The translations under genes and the position numbers were made by a program. Of a DNA stretch of 64,000 bases, positions 1-10,370 are shown in pieces (the stretch's first letter is position 1; every line of letters starts with the position of its first letter). The stretch covers positions 930,001-994,000 of the forward strand of contig CAVOQC010000001.1 in assembly GCA_963698265.1 (NCBI GenBank), given 5' to 3'. The DNA is from FEB-7 sp963698265 (lineage in GTDB: Bacteria > Pseudomonadota > Gammaproteobacteria > Burkholderiales > Usitatibacteraceae). The notes under the pieces are model-generated. The model had not been told where the DNA came from, made no database searches, and worked only from the letters and a program-made list of their open reading frames with translations.

Positions 1-311
1 ACCAGCTGCTCCGCCAGCTTCCCGAAGGCATCTACCTCAAGCAGATCAAGCAGACCGGCGTGAAGGTCAACGTCCTGGGCTACGCGCAGTCCAACGCGCG
101 CGTCTCGACGCTCATGCGCAACCTTGGCGCATCTCCCTACCTGGAGAACCCGGAGCTGGTCGAGATCAAGGCGGTCCTGCTGGACAACAACCCGAACAAG
201 CGGGTCAATGAGTTCAGCATGAACATCTCGGTCAAGCGCGTCAAAGCGGAAGACAGCAAGGGCGCCTCGAGAGGTGCCGCCGGCGCGAGTTCCGCGGGGG
301 CGAAGAAATGA
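1..311 (+). CDS. pilN: Type IV pilus inner-membrane assembly protein PilN (3' part only)
   Basis: The reading frame is open from base 3 and ends at the TGA at 309-311, so only about the last 102 codons are present. The visible part has the PilN C-terminal pattern (LPEGIYLKQIKQTG, then GYAQSNARVSTLMRNL), which belongs to the ferredoxin-like periplasmic domain. PilN pairs with PilO and, with PilM and PilP, joins the inner-membrane platform of the pilus machine to the PilQ secretin. It overlaps pilO by ATGA (308-311), so the two are translationally coupled. The identification rests on this fragment plus the immediate pilO-pilP-pilQ context. Confidence 0.9.
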   Translation, partial: QLLRQLPEGIYLKQIKQTGVKVNVLGYAQSNARVSTLMRNLGASPYLENPELVEIKAVLLDNNPNKRVNEFSMNISVKRVKAEDSKGASRGAAGASSAGAKK

Positions 312-952
312 ACCTGCTCGACGAACTGAGGACACTCGACCCGAAGCAGCCCGGCAACTGGCCTTGGCCGATCAAGATAGGCGCCTTCCTGCTCCTGTTC
401 CTGGCCATCCAGGTGGCCGCTTTCTTCCTCCTGTGGCAGGGGCAGAACGAGGCGATCGAAGCCGGGCGCGTCGAGGTCGACAAGCAGAAGCAGGCCTTCC
501 TCGAGAAGAAGAAACTGGCGGTGAACCTCGAGGCCTACAAGCAGCAGCGCGCGGAAATCGAGCAATCTTTCGGCGCGCTCCTCAAGCAGCTCCCGAACAA
601 GAGCGAGATGGACGCGCTGCTCATCGACATCAACCAAGCGGGCCTTGGTCGCGGTCTCGCGTTCGAGCTCTTCAAGCCGAGCCAAAACGAGAATTTCACC
701 GAGTTCTACGCGGAGCTGCCCGTCAATCTCAAGGTGACGGGCAATTACCACGACCTTGGAGCCTTCGCGAGCGACGTCGCCAAGATGCCGCGCATCGTCC
801 TCCTGACCGATGTGAAGGTCGACCCGCCCAACAAGGAGGGAACGCTCTCCATGGAGGCGGTAGCGAAGACTTACAGGTACCTTGACGAGGAAGAGATCGC
901 CAAGCAGAAGAAGTCCGCCAGGGACAAGGCCGCCAAGGGAGCCAAGAAATGA
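308..952 (+). CDS. pilO: Type IV pilus inner-membrane protein PilO
   Basis: 214 residues, the usual PilO length. A short cytoplasmic N-terminus is followed by one membrane span at about residues 23-43, a coiled-coil stretch rich in Glu/Lys/Gln (about 45-95) and a periplasmic domain. PilO forms heterodimers with PilN and contacts the PilP lipoprotein in the alignment complex of the type IV pilus, which serves twitching motility and DNA uptake. The start ATG overlaps the pilN stop by four bases, and the stop overlaps the pilP start in the same ATGA manner, so this is a tightly coupled operon. The C-terminus ends in a basic Lys-rich tail. Confidence 0.95.
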   Translation: MNLLDELRTLDPKQPGNWPWPIKIGAFLLLFLAIQVAAFFLLWQGQNEAIEAGRVEVDKQKQAFLEKKKLAVNLEAYKQQRAEIEQSFGALLKQLPNKSEMDALLIDINQAGLGRGLAFELFKPSQNENFTEFYAELPVNLKVTGNYHDLGAFASDVAKMPRIVLLTDVKVDPPNKEGTLSMEAVAKTYRYLDEEEIAKQKKSARDKAAKGAKK

Positions 953-1473
953 CGCGCTGGCTGATCGTGCCCGCCGCGGCGCTCGTGCTTTCCTCTTGCA
1001 GCTCCGAGATCGACGAACTGCGCCAGTTCGTCAAGGACTCGGAAAAGAGCCTGCCGCGAAAGATCGAGGCGCTTCCCGCGGTGAAGCCCTTCGAGCCCTT
1101 CACCTACGAGGGGTTCGACCTGCCCGACCCGTTCAAGCCCCGCAAGATCACCTCCAAGGAAGGCGGCGCCGGCGGCATCGCGCCCGACCTCAACCGGCGC
1201 AAGGAACCGCTCGAGGCCTACCCGCTCGAGCAGCTGAAGATGGTAGGCACCCTGGAACAGGCCAAGGAAATGTTCGCGATCGTGCGGGCCGACAAGACTC
1301 TGTATCGCGTGAAGAAGGGCAACTACATGGGGCAGAACTTCGGCCTCATAACCGACGTCACGGATGCAGACATCAAGCTCAAGGAAATCGTCCAGGACAG
1401 CGCCGGCGACTGGGCAGAACGGCAAAGCGTCCTGCCGCTTCTCGAAGAGACCGGCAAAGGGGATAGAAAGTGA
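949..1473 (+). CDS. pilP: Type IV pilus inner-membrane lipoprotein PilP
   Basis: 174 residues with a lipoprotein signal: the hydrophobic N-terminus ends in LSSC, with Cys17 as the expected lipidation site. A proline-rich linker (about residues 45-90) leads to the small beta-sandwich domain of PilP (about 95-165). PilP links the PilN/PilO platform to the PilQ secretin across the periplasm. ATGA overlap with pilO at the 5' end. The 3' end overlaps the pilQ GTG start (GTGA at 1470-1473). Confidence 0.94.
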   Translation: MTRWLIVPAAALVLSSCSSEIDELRQFVKDSEKSLPRKIEALPAVKPFEPFTYEGFDLPDPFKPRKITSKEGGAGGIAPDLNRRKEPLEAYPLEQLKMVGTLEQAKEMFAIVRADKTLYRVKKGNYMGQNFGLITDVTDADIKLKEIVQDSAGDWAERQSVLPLLEETGKGDRK

Positions 1474-3677
1474 CCTCGAACTCATTCCGCATCCGAACCT
1501 CCGGCGCGCTTTCGGCCGCCCTCACGGCGCTCGTGCTCGCGTTCGCCGCCCCGATCGCCTGGGCGCAGGGCGCGGCCAAGAACGAGGTCGAATCGATCAG
1601 CTTCTCCTCGATCCAGGGCGGCAAGATCCTGGTCAAGGTCGGCATGAAGGAGCCGCTCTCGGCCCTTCCCCAGAGCTTCGCGGTGACCAATCCGGCCCGC
1701 ATCGCGATCGACCTTCCCGACACGACCAGTGGTCTCGCCAAGACCCAGGTTGAGGCCGGCGAGGGAGACTTGAAGAGCGTCTCGGTCGTCCAGACGGCCA
1801 ATAGGACCCGGCTCGTGATGAACCTCGCGCGCAGCCTCACCTACACCGCCGCGCTCGACGGCAAGCTCCTCGTGGTCACGATCGACGGCTCCCAGGTCCC
1901 GGTTTCCTCCGCAGCCCCTGCGGCTTCTTCGGTCGCGGGCTCCGCGGCGACCGTGTTCGCCGAAGCGGCCCCCGGAGCGGTCCGCCAGAACATTCGTGAC
2001 GTGGACTTCCGCCGCGGCAACGCGGGCGAAGGTCGCGTCATCGTGGACCTTTCCTCGGCCAACACCGGGATCGACATCCGGCAACAGGGTCGCTCGATCC
2101 TCATCGACTTCATCAACAGCTCGGTGCCGAAGAACCTCGTGCGACGCCTGGACGTCGGCGACTTCGGTACGCCGGTGCGTTACGTCGACACCTTCGAGCA
2201 GGGCGGAAACGCCCGCATGGTGATCGAGCCGCGCGGCATCTGGGAATATTCGGCCTACCAGACCGACACCCAGTTCATCCTCGAGGTGAAGCCCGTCAAG
2301 GAAGACCCGAACAAGCTGGTCCAGAGCTCCACGCCCGGCTACGCGGGCGAGAAGCTCTCGCTCAATTTCCAGAACGTCGAAGTCCGCGCGGTCCTGCAGG
2401 TCATCGCCGACTTCACCGGACTGAACATCATCACCAGCGACACCGTGGGCGGCAACCTCACGCTGCGGCTGAAGGACGTGCCCTGGGACCAAGCGCTCGA
2501 CATCATCCTGCAGTCGAAGGGTCTCTCGAAGCGCAAGAACGGCAACGTGGTGCTCATCGCGCCGACCGACGAACTCGCGGCGAAGGAAAAGCTCGCGCTC
2601 GAGGCCAATGCCCAGATCTCCGACCTGGAACCCGTGAGGACGGAATCCTTCGCGCTTTCCTACGCCAAGGCCGAGGACCTCAAGAAGCTTCTGTCGGACA
2701 AGGACCAGAAGATCCTCTCGAAGCGCGGCAGCGCGTCCGTCGACGAGCGCACCAACACGCTCTTCGTCCAGGACTCCGGCGCGCGCCTGGAAGAGGCCCG
2801 CCGCCTCATCCAGCAGCTCGACGTACCGGTCCGCCAGGTGATGATCGAGGCCCGCATCGTGATCGCCGACGACAAGTGGGGCCGCCAGCTGGGCGCGCGC
2901 TTCGGCACCCAGTCCGCCTTCGGCTCCGGCAACCGCAACTACGGCGTTTCCGGGAACCTCGTCGATACCGTGCAGCCGCTCTCGAACAACCCGCTTTCGC
3001 GTGGCTCGGCCTCGCTGACCACCCCGGGCGGCACCCAGACATTCGACCGCGGGCCGCAAGGCAACGTTCCGGCCGGTTCCCAGCCCGAGCAGCTCAACGT
3101 GAACCTGCCGGTGGTCGGTGCCGCCGGATCGCTGGCCCTGTCGATCCTCAACCTGGGCAGCGGAAACCTCGTGAACATCGAGCTTTCAGCCCTCGAAGCG
3201 GACAACCGCGGCAAGGTCGTGTCGAGCCCGCGCGTGATCACGGCAGACAAGAAGAAGGCGGTCATTTCCCAGGGCACGGAGATTCCTTACCAGACCGCGG
3301 CCGCTAGCGGCGCGACGACCATCGCGTTCAAGCCTGCGGTTCTCGAGCTGGCCGTCACCCCGCGCATCACCCCGGACGACCGGATCATCATGGATCTCGA
3401 GGTCCGGAAGGATTCCGTCGGCCAGATCTTCGCCAACATCCCGTCGATCGACACGAAGAAGGTCACCACCCAGGTGCTGTGCGACAACGGAGACACGATC
3501 GTTCTCGGCGGTATCTTCGAGCAGACCACGCGGACCACGATCGAAAAGGTGCCGCTCCTCGGAGACGTGCCGATCATCGGTAACCTTTTCAAGCGCACGG
3601 TGAAGCAGGACGACAAGACCGAGCTCCTGATCTTCGTGACCCCGAAGATCGTCAAGGACTCGCTCACGGTTCGCTGA
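1470..3677 (+). CDS. pilQ: Type IV pilus outer-membrane secretin PilQ
   Basis: 735 residues. A signal peptide ends near AWA-QG (about residue 32). Two AMIN-type peptidoglycan-binding domains follow (about 45-145 and 170-285), then the secretin/TonB short N-terminal domain (about 310-365), an N1-type KH-like domain (about 385-460) and the secretin pore domain to the C-terminus, which ends TELLIFVTPKIV as in other PilQ proteins. It forms the outer-membrane channel through which the pilus passes. Start is GTG overlapping the pilP stop. The region around residues 485-560 is Gly/Asn/Ser-rich. A strong terminator follows, closing the pil operon. Confidence 0.96.
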   Translation: MTSNSFRIRTSGALSAALTALVLAFAAPIAWAQGAAKNEVESISFSSIQGGKILVKVGMKEPLSALPQSFAVTNPARIAIDLPDTTSGLAKTQVEAGEGDLKSVSVVQTANRTRLVMNLARSLTYTAALDGKLLVVTIDGSQVPVSSAAPAASSVAGSAATVFAEAAPGAVRQNIRDVDFRRGNAGEGRVIVDLSSANTGIDIRQQGRSILIDFINSSVPKNLVRRLDVGDFGTPVRYVDTFEQGGNARMVIEPRGIWEYSAYQTDTQFILEVKPVKEDPNKLVQSSTPGYAGEKLSLNFQNVEVRAVLQVIADFTGLNIITSDTVGGNLTLRLKDVPWDQALDIILQSKGLSKRKNGNVVLIAPTDELAAKEKLALEANAQISDLEPVRTESFALSYAKAEDLKKLLSDKDQKILSKRGSASVDERTNTLFVQDSGARLEEARRLIQQLDVPVRQVMIEARIVIADDKWGRQLGARFGTQSAFGSGNRNYGVSGNLVDTVQPLSNNPLSRGSASLTTPGGTQTFDRGPQGNVPAGSQPEQLNVNLPVVGAAGSLALSILNLGSGNLVNIELSALEADNRGKVVSSPRVITADKKKAVISQGTEIPYQTAAASGATTIAFKPAVLELAVTPRITPDDRIIMDLEVRKDSVGQIFANIPSIDTKKVTTQVLCDNGDTIVLGGIFEQTTRTTIEKVPLLGDVPIIGNLFKRTVKQDDKTELLIFVTPKIVKDSLTVR

Positions 3678-3697
3678 GCCCCCCGCAGCTGGCGAAG

Positions 3698-3724
3698 AGC
3701 CCCGGCATCGCCGGGGCTTTTCGT
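3698..3724 (+). terminator. Rho-independent terminator after pilQ
   Basis: AGCCCCGGC-ATC-GCCGGGGCT forms a 9-bp stem with a three-base loop and is followed by TTTTCGTTT. It lies 21 bases after the pilQ stop and just before aroK, so aroK-aroB may need their own promoter or rely on readthrough. Confidence 0.85.
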
Positions 3725-3756
3725 TTCTGCGCTATCCTTTCCCGGTGGGCGACAGC

Positions 3757-4299
3757 ATGGATACCGGAAACATCTTCCTCGTCGGCATGATGGGCGCAGG
3801 AAAGAGCACGGTCGGAAAGGCGCTCGCGCGACGGCTCGGCCGCGAGTTCGTCGATTGCGACCGCGAGATCATCAAGCGCACGGGCGTGTCGATCGCCACG
3901 ATCTTCGAGATCGAAGGGGAGGACGGCTTTCGCAGCCGCGAATCCGCGGTGCTCGTCGAAGTCGCCGTGCGGCACGGCACCGTGGTCGCCACGGGCGGTG
4001 GAGCGGTGCTGGTCGAGGCAAATCGCCGGTTGATGCGGGAGAACGGAACCGTGGTCTACCTGCATGCCGCCCTGGACCAGCTTCACGAGCGTACACGCCG
4101 CGACAGCTCCCGACCGCTGCTTGCACAGGGCGATGGGCGCGCCACGCTTTCGGTCCTCCTCGAAGCCAGGGACGCCATCTACCGTGAGGTCGCGCACATA
4201 GTGGTCGAGAGCGGCGCACCGAGCGCCGGATCGCTTGCGGGGCGGATCGTCGAAGCCCTCGAAGGGCACGCGAGGCTCGCACCTTCGGGATCCCCATGA
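3757..4299 (+). CDS. aroK: Shikimate kinase
   Basis: 180 residues. Phosphorylates shikimate with ATP to shikimate 3-phosphate in aromatic amino acid synthesis (cytoplasm). The P-loop GMMGAGKST is at about residues 10-18, the shikimate-binding DCD motif follows at about residues 30-35, and a GGGA loop is near residue 80. The ATG at 3757 gives an N-terminus that lines up with other AroK proteins (NIFLVG then the P-loop); a GTG at 3745 would add four residues. The 3' end overlaps aroB by ATGA (4296-4299). aroK-aroB downstream of pilQ is a common arrangement in gamma- and betaproteobacteria. Confidence 0.95.
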   Translation: MDTGNIFLVGMMGAGKSTVGKALARRLGREFVDCDREIIKRTGVSIATIFEIEGEDGFRSRESAVLVEVAVRHGTVVATGGGAVLVEANRRLMRENGTVVYLHAALDQLHERTRRDSSRPLLAQGDGRATLSVLLEARDAIYREVAHIVVESGAPSAGSLAGRIVEALEGHARLAPSGSP

Positions 4300-5378
4300 G
4301 CGCGCGCACACTCACCGTAGGGCTCGGCGATCGAAGCTATCCCATCCACATTGGCCGCGGACTCGTCGGCCAGCAAGCCCTTTTCGCGCCTCACATCGGA
4401 TCGGGTCGCGCGGTCGTGATCACGAACGAGAAGGTCGCCACACTTCATGGGGACGCGGTGGAGCGGTCCCTCGCCGCCACCGGCACCCGCTTCACCCGGA
4501 TCGTGATCCCCGACGGGGAGCAACATAAGCGCTGGGAGACTCTCGACGGCGTTTTCGGGGAGATGCTTCGCGCACAAGCTGACCGGCGGACGGTCGTGGT
4601 CGCCCTCGGCGGAGGCGTCGTCGGCGACCTCGCCGGCTTCGCGGCTGCCACCTACCAGCGCGGCGTTCCCTTCATCCAGGTCCCGACAACGCTTCTCGCA
4701 CAGGTGGATTCTTCCGTGGGCGGCAAGACGGGGATAAACCACCCTCTCGGCAAGAACATGATTGGAGCCTTTCACCAGCCGCTTGCCGTGATCGCCGACA
4801 CGGGCACGCTCGACACGCTTCCGGATCGCGAACTCGTGGCCGGCCTTGCCGAAGTGATCAAGTACGGGGCGATCCGGGATCTGGAATTCTTCGCATGGAT
4901 CGAGGCGAACCTCGATCGGCTTCGCGACCGCGATCCGGCTGCGCTCGCGCATGCGATAGCCAGTTCCTGCGAGATCAAGGCCGAGATCGTCGCGCTGGAC
5001 GAGCGCGAGGCCGGCCCCCGCGCACTTCTGAACTTCGGACATACGTTCGGCCACGCGATAGAGGCCCTCGAGGGATACGGCACCTGGCTGCACGGCGAGG
5101 CGGTGGCAACCGGCATGGTGATGGCCGCCCGTCTCTCGACGCGACTCGGCAAGCTCTCGCACGCCGACGCGACCCGACTGGAAACCTTGATTCGCCGCGC
5201 CGGGCTCCCGGTCGACCCGCCAACAATTGCAGTGGGCGCCTGGCTGGACGCGATGGGACGCGACAAGAAGAACGAAGCGGGACGCATCACCTTCATCCTG
5301 CTCGATCGCCTGGGCACCGCCGCCATCGAGAAGAACGCGCCGCCGCGTGAACTGGAGGCCTTGCTTTCAGGGCACTAG
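4296..5378 (+). CDS. aroB: 3-dehydroquinate synthase
   Basis: 360 residues, full length. Converts DAHP to 3-dehydroquinate using NAD and a divalent metal. The glycine-rich NAD region GGGVVGDLAG is at about residues 105-114, with PTTLLAQVDSSVGGKTG following. The metal ligands are recognisable as Glu in GLAEVIKYG and His in NFGHTFGHA and in the WLHGEAV segment. Translation is coupled to aroK by ATGA. The TAG stop sits in the palindrome CTAG and overlaps the stop of the convergent TPR gene by four bases. Confidence 0.96.
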   Translation: MSARTLTVGLGDRSYPIHIGRGLVGQQALFAPHIGSGRAVVITNEKVATLHGDAVERSLAATGTRFTRIVIPDGEQHKRWETLDGVFGEMLRAQADRRTVVVALGGGVVGDLAGFAAATYQRGVPFIQVPTTLLAQVDSSVGGKTGINHPLGKNMIGAFHQPLAVIADTGTLDTLPDRELVAGLAEVIKYGAIRDLEFFAWIEANLDRLRDRDPAALAHAIASSCEIKAEIVALDEREAGPRALLNFGHTFGHAIEALEGYGTWLHGEAVATGMVMAARLSTRLGKLSHADATRLETLIRRAGLPVDPPTIAVGAWLDAMGRDKKNEAGRITFILLDRLGTAAIEKNAPPRELEALLSGH

Positions 5379-5698
5379 CCGGGCCCGGTGTCGCGCTCGA
5401 TCCGCTTGAGGAAGACCTGCATTTCCCTCACGGCCTGCTTGTCGCCTTTTGACTGTGCCGCCGCGATGCCCTGCCGGTAGGCTTCAGCCGCCGCTGCGCG
5501 GTCGCTCGCCTCCAGGGCCTTTCCCAACGCTTTCCAGGCAGCGGAATAGCCCGGATCCAGTGCGACCGCTTCGCGCAGGTGCTCCCCGGCGCGCCGCGCA
5601 TCGCCGGCCTTGAGATACTCCGAGCCAAGTCCGAAACGCAGGAGCGCACCATCCTTCCCCGAGGCCAGAAGTGCCTCCAGTCGCTCGATCATCGCCAT
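5375..5698 (-). CDS. Small tetratricopeptide-repeat protein
   Basis: 107 residues from the ATG at 5698; an in-frame extension upstream to 5929 exists but would run through the promoter region and coding start of the divergent transporter gene. About two to three TPR helix pairs are visible (FGLGSEYLKAGDARRAGEHL, then EAVALDPGYSAAWKALGKAL, then AAAEAYRQGI), so it is a soluble alpha-solenoid likely used for protein binding. No signal peptide. Its stop overlaps that of aroB in a convergent arrangement. The function is not identifiable beyond the fold. Confidence 0.8.
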   Translation of the reverse strand: MAMIERLEALLASGKDGALLRFGLGSEYLKAGDARRAGEHLREAVALDPGYSAAWKALGKALEASDRAAAAEAYRQGIAAAQSKGDKQAVREMQVFLKRIERDTGPG

Positions 5699-5819
5699 GT
5701 TTCCCGGCCCTTCCCAGTCGACGCGCCGAGCGCCAGTGAATGACGGTATCATCACAGGCGGCGCAAACCCCGAATTCAGTATCCCCCCGCCCCCACCGGA
5801 CACCAGAGGAGCACCCGCC
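5699..5819. promoter_or_regulatory. Divergent promoter region of the TPR gene and the peptide transporter
   Basis: 121 bases between two divergent start codons. A plausible -10 (TATCAT, 5747-5752) faces right, but no good -35 lies at the right distance. The ribosome binding site AGAGGAG at 5805-5811 serves the substrate-binding protein gene. No clear operator was seen. Confidence 0.4.
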
Positions 5820-7400
5820 ATGCTGCGCACCCTACGACTCGCGCTCGCCGCGCTCGCCATCCTGGGCATTCCCGCCCTCGCCCTTGCCAAGGATCGAGAC
5901 GTGTCGATCGGCCTGCAGGCCGCCATCACGTCGATGGACCCGCACTACCACAACCTGTCGCCGAACAACTCGATGATGCTGCATGTCTTCGAGCCGCTCA
6001 TCAAGCGGGACGCCAACCAGAAGCTCGTGCCGGGGCTCGCCACGTCGTGGAAGGCGCTGGACGACCTCACGTGGGAGTTCAAGCTGCGCAAGAACGTGCG
6101 CTTCCACGATGGCTCGCCGTTCACGGCAGAGGATGTCGCGTTCACGCTCAAGCGCGTGCCGAATGTCCCCAACAGCCCGTCATCCTTCGCGACCTTCACC
6201 AAGCCGATCGTCGAGGTGAAGGTGGTCGACTCCCATACCCTCGTCTTCAAGACGGCCGCCACCCACGTGCTGCTGCCGAGCGATCTTGCCTCGGTCATGA
6301 TCATCTCGAAGCTGCATGGCGAGAAGGCGGGCACCGAGGACTACAACTCAGGCAAGGCCGCAATTGGCACCGGCCCGTACAAGCTCGCCGAGTACGTGCC
6401 CAACCAGCGTGTGGTGCTCAAGGCCAACTACGGCTACTGGGGGGGCGAGGAACCCTGGGACAAGGTCACCTTCAAGATTCTCACGAACGCGGCGGCGCGG
6501 GTTGCGGCCCTCCTGTCCGCAGACGTGCAGATGATCGAAACGGTGCCCACGGCCGACATTGCGAAACTCTCAGCGGACAAGAAGTACGCTCTCGTCGACA
6601 AGGTCTCCAACCGCGTCATCTACGTTCACCTGAACCAGCGCACGGACACCTCTCCGCCGTACGTGACCGGCAAGGACGGGAAGCCGCTCCCGAAGAACCC
6701 CCTGAAGGACGCCCGCGTGCGCAAGGCGCTTTCGATCTCGATCAACCGGCAGGCGATCGCCGATCGCGTCATGGAAAAGCGCTCCGTTCCCGCAGGCCAG
6801 CTGCTGCCCGATTTCTTCTTCGGCACGAGCAAGAAGCTCCAGCCGGCCAAGTACGATCCCGAGGGCGCCAAGAAGCTGCTAGCCGAGGCCGGCTATCCGG
6901 GAGGATTTGCCTTGACGGTCCACGGAACGAACAACCGGTACATCAACGACGACAAGATCGCGCAGGCCATCGCGCAGTTCTATTCGCGGATAGGCATCGA
7001 CACCAAGGTCGAAACCATGCCCGCCAGCGTCTACTTTTCGCGCGCCACCAAGGGCGAGTTCGGGTACATGCTGCTCGGCTGGGGCACGGAGTCCGGCGAG
7101 CAGGGTTCTAGCCTCCGGTCGCTCCTCGCGACATACGACACCGCGAAGGGCATGGGAGTAACCAACCGGGCCCGCTACTCGAACCCTGACCTCGACGCCC
7201 TCATCAGCGAGGCCATGTCCACCATCGACGACAAGAAGCGTGAGGGCCTCATCCAGAAGGCCGCCGAGATCGCGATGAACGACACCGCGCTCATCCCGAT
7301 CCATTACGAGGTGAGCACCTGGGCCACCGAGAAGGGCTTTCGGTACACGCCGCGCACGGACCAGTACACGCTCGCCATGGGGCTGAAGCCGGGTAAATAG
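5820..7400 (+). CDS. ABC transporter substrate-binding protein, family 5 (peptide/nickel type)
   Basis: 526 residues from ATG 5820, preceded by AGAGGAG. A Sec signal peptide ends near ALA-KD (about residue 23). The mature protein has the family 5 (DppA/OppA) fold, with the hallmark GTGPYKLAEYVPNQRVVLKAN segment at about residues 180-200 and a large C-terminal lobe. It captures peptides or similar small solutes in the periplasm and delivers them to the two permeases encoded next. It is the first gene of a five-gene importer. The substrate cannot be read from sequence, but downstream deacylase genes suggest N-acylated amino acids or peptides. Confidence 0.9.
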   Translation: MLRTLRLALAALAILGIPALALAKDRDVSIGLQAAITSMDPHYHNLSPNNSMMLHVFEPLIKRDANQKLVPGLATSWKALDDLTWEFKLRKNVRFHDGSPFTAEDVAFTLKRVPNVPNSPSSFATFTKPIVEVKVVDSHTLVFKTAATHVLLPSDLASVMIISKLHGEKAGTEDYNSGKAAIGTGPYKLAEYVPNQRVVLKANYGYWGGEEPWDKVTFKILTNAAARVAALLSADVQMIETVPTADIAKLSADKKYALVDKVSNRVIYVHLNQRTDTSPPYVTGKDGKPLPKNPLKDARVRKALSISINRQAIADRVMEKRSVPAGQLLPDFFFGTSKKLQPAKYDPEGAKKLLAEAGYPGGFALTVHGTNNRYINDDKIAQAIAQFYSRIGIDTKVETMPASVYFSRATKGEFGYMLLGWGTESGEQGSSLRSLLATYDTAKGMGVTNRARYSNPDLDALISEAMSTIDDKKREGLIQKAAEIAMNDTALIPIHYEVSTWATEKGFRYTPRTDQYTLAMGLKPGK

Positions 7401-7413
7401 GCCCCTGGGCATC

Positions 7414-7435
7414 GGGCCCCGCTCCGGCGGGGTCC
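7414..7435 (+). other. GC-rich hairpin between binding-protein and permease genes
   Basis: GGGCCCCGC and GCGGGGTCCC pair with one bulged base around a short loop. There is no T-run after it. Hairpins at this position often stabilise the upstream mRNA so that the binding protein is made in excess over the permeases; that role is inferred. Confidence 0.5.
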
Positions 7436-7477
7436 CGGTCCTTCCCGGGACGTCCGGGTAATCCTTCGCCTCTGCCT

Positions 7478-8461
7478 ATGCTCGCGTACGCCATCCGCCG
7501 CCTCGGGCAGAGCATGTTCGTGCTCGTGCTGATGTCGTTCCTCGTCTTCATCGGGGTGTACGCCATCGGCGACCCCATCGAGCTCCTGGTGAACCCGCAG
7601 GCCGACGAGATTGAGCGCATCCGCGCCACGGCGGCGCTTGGCCTGGACAAGACCTTCCTCGAGCAGTACTGGGTCTTCCTCAAGGGCGCTGCTAGCGGAG
7701 ATCTGGGCAAGTCGTTCGTCTACAACGTTCCGGCCCTATCGCTCATCCTCCAGAAGCTCCCAGCGACGATCGAGCTCGCGTTCGTCGCCATGGTGATGGC
7801 GATCTTCCTGGGCATTCCCCTCGGCCTCGTGGCGGGGCTCAAGCCCGATTCCCTCGTCGGGCGCGGCATCATGGCCGGTTCGATCCTCGGCTTCAGCCTG
7901 CCCACGTTCTGGGTGGGCCTCGTCCTCATCATGGTGTTTTCGGTGAATCTCGGCTGGCTTCCGTCCAACGGGCGCGGCGAGACGACGATGGTCGCGGGCA
8001 TTCCCGTGAGCTTCCTTACTGCCGATGGACTCGCGCACATCGCGATGCCGGCCGTCAATCTCGCGCTCTTCAAGCTCTCGCTCCTCATCCGCCTGACGCG
8101 CGCCGGAACCCGGGAGGCCGTTCTCCAGGATTACGTGAAGTTCGCCCGGGCAAAGGGCCTCACGCAAGGCCGAGTGATCGGCGTGCATGTGCTCAAGAAC
8201 ATCCTCATTCCGATCGTGACCGTGATCGGTCTCGAACTGGGATCGGTGATCGCATTCGCCATCGTCACCGAATCGATCTTCGCGTGGCCCGGCACGGGCA
8301 AGCTCCTCATCGACTCGATCAACCAGCTCGACCGACCCGTGATCGTGGCCTACCTGCTCGTCATCGTGACGCTGTTCATCGTGATCAATTTCGTGGTCGA
8401 TGTCCTCTACTCGATGCTCGACCCGCGCGTTCGCCTGGGCGGAGCCGCGGCGGCCCACTGA
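7478..8461 (+). CDS. Peptide ABC transporter permease (DppB/OppB type)
   Basis: 327 residues with about six membrane spans, the first at residues 9-30. The cytoplasmic EAA loop that docks to the ATPases is visible around TREAVLQDYVKFARAKGL (about residues 210-230). The N-terminal periplasmic loop carrying the LGLDKTFLEQYW segment is typical of the DppB branch. It lies 77 bases after the binding-protein gene and two bases before the second permease. Confidence 0.93.
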   Translation: MLAYAIRRLGQSMFVLVLMSFLVFIGVYAIGDPIELLVNPQADEIERIRATAALGLDKTFLEQYWVFLKGAASGDLGKSFVYNVPALSLILQKLPATIELAFVAMVMAIFLGIPLGLVAGLKPDSLVGRGIMAGSILGFSLPTFWVGLVLIMVFSVNLGWLPSNGRGETTMVAGIPVSFLTADGLAHIAMPAVNLALFKLSLLIRLTRAGTREAVLQDYVKFARAKGLTQGRVIGVHVLKNILIPIVTVIGLELGSVIAFAIVTESIFAWPGTGKLLIDSINQLDRPVIVAYLLVIVTLFIVINFVVDVLYSMLDPRVRLGGAAAAH

Positions 8462-8463
8462 CG

Positions 8464-9401
8464 ATGTCCGATCCGATCGTCTCCGCACCCGCCGGCCCGC
8501 TGGCGGAAACCGCCCCGGGCGCGAAGGGGACCGTCGCAGGACCATGGTCACGGTTCCGGACGGATTTCGCCGAAAGCAAGCTCGCCCTGTTCGGGCTCGC
8601 CCTTCTCGTGGCAATCCTGCTCGTCGGGCTTCTCGCGCCCATCATTTCGCCGCAGAATCCCTATGACCTCGCACAGCTCGACATCATGGATTCGAAGCTC
8701 GCCCCGGGGGAGACGTCAGCTGACGGCTCCACGTACTGGTTGGGGACGGACGACCAGGGACGCGACATGCTCTCGGGCATCTTCTACGGCCTGCGCATCT
8801 CACTCGGCGTCGGAATCGCGAGCACCGTTTTCGCATTGGCGATCGGCCTCGTCTTCGGGCTGGTGGCAGCGTATTTCGGCGGTTGGGTCGATACGCTGGT
8901 CATGCGCATCGTGGACATCCAGCTCTCCTTTCCCTCCATCCTCATAGCGCTGATTCTCCTGGCCGTGCTCGGCCAGGGCGTCGACAAGATCGTGATCGCC
9001 CTGATTACCGTCCAGTGGGCCTACTATGCCCGCACGGTGCGTGCGTCCGCGCTCGTGGAGCGCCAGAAGGAGTACATCGAGGCGGCGCGCGTGCTCGCGC
9101 TCGGGCAGGCGCGCATCGTGTTCCGCCACCTGCTGCCCAACTGCCTGCCGCCGCTCATCGTGGTCGCCACGGTCCAGGTCGCGCACGCGATCGCCCTCGA
9201 GGCAACGCTTTCGTTCCTCGGCCTGGGCCTGCCGATAACCGAACCATCGCTTGGGCTTCTGATCTCGAACGGGTTCCAGTACCTCCTGTCGGGCAAGTAC
9301 TGGATCAGCTTCTATCCCGGCATCGCGCTCCTGCTCACGATCATGGCCATCAATCTTGTGGCCGACCAGTTGCGCGACATCCTCAATCCGAGGCTTCGCA
9401 A

Positions 9402-9405
<4 letters not shown>
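8464..9405 (+). CDS. Peptide ABC transporter permease (DppC/OppC type)
   Basis: 313 residues from ATG 8464. A short cytoplasmic N-terminal region precedes the OppC N-terminal membrane span (about residues 38-60). The WLGTDDQGRDMLSG motif, characteristic of DppC/OppC proteins, is at about residues 94-107. Five further spans follow, with the EAA loop near EYIEAARVLALG. It forms the channel heterodimer with the preceding permease. The stop codon overlaps the GTG start of the next gene (GTGA at 9402-9405). Confidence 0.93.

Positions 9406-10366
<961 letters not shown>

Positions 10367-10370
<4 letters not shown>

Noticed and set aside
1482..3059. 525-residue open frame antisense to pilQ
   Set aside because: Codon-phase shadow of a GC-rich gene; low-complexity Arg/Asp/Val sequence with no family pattern, while pilQ on the other strand is unambiguous.
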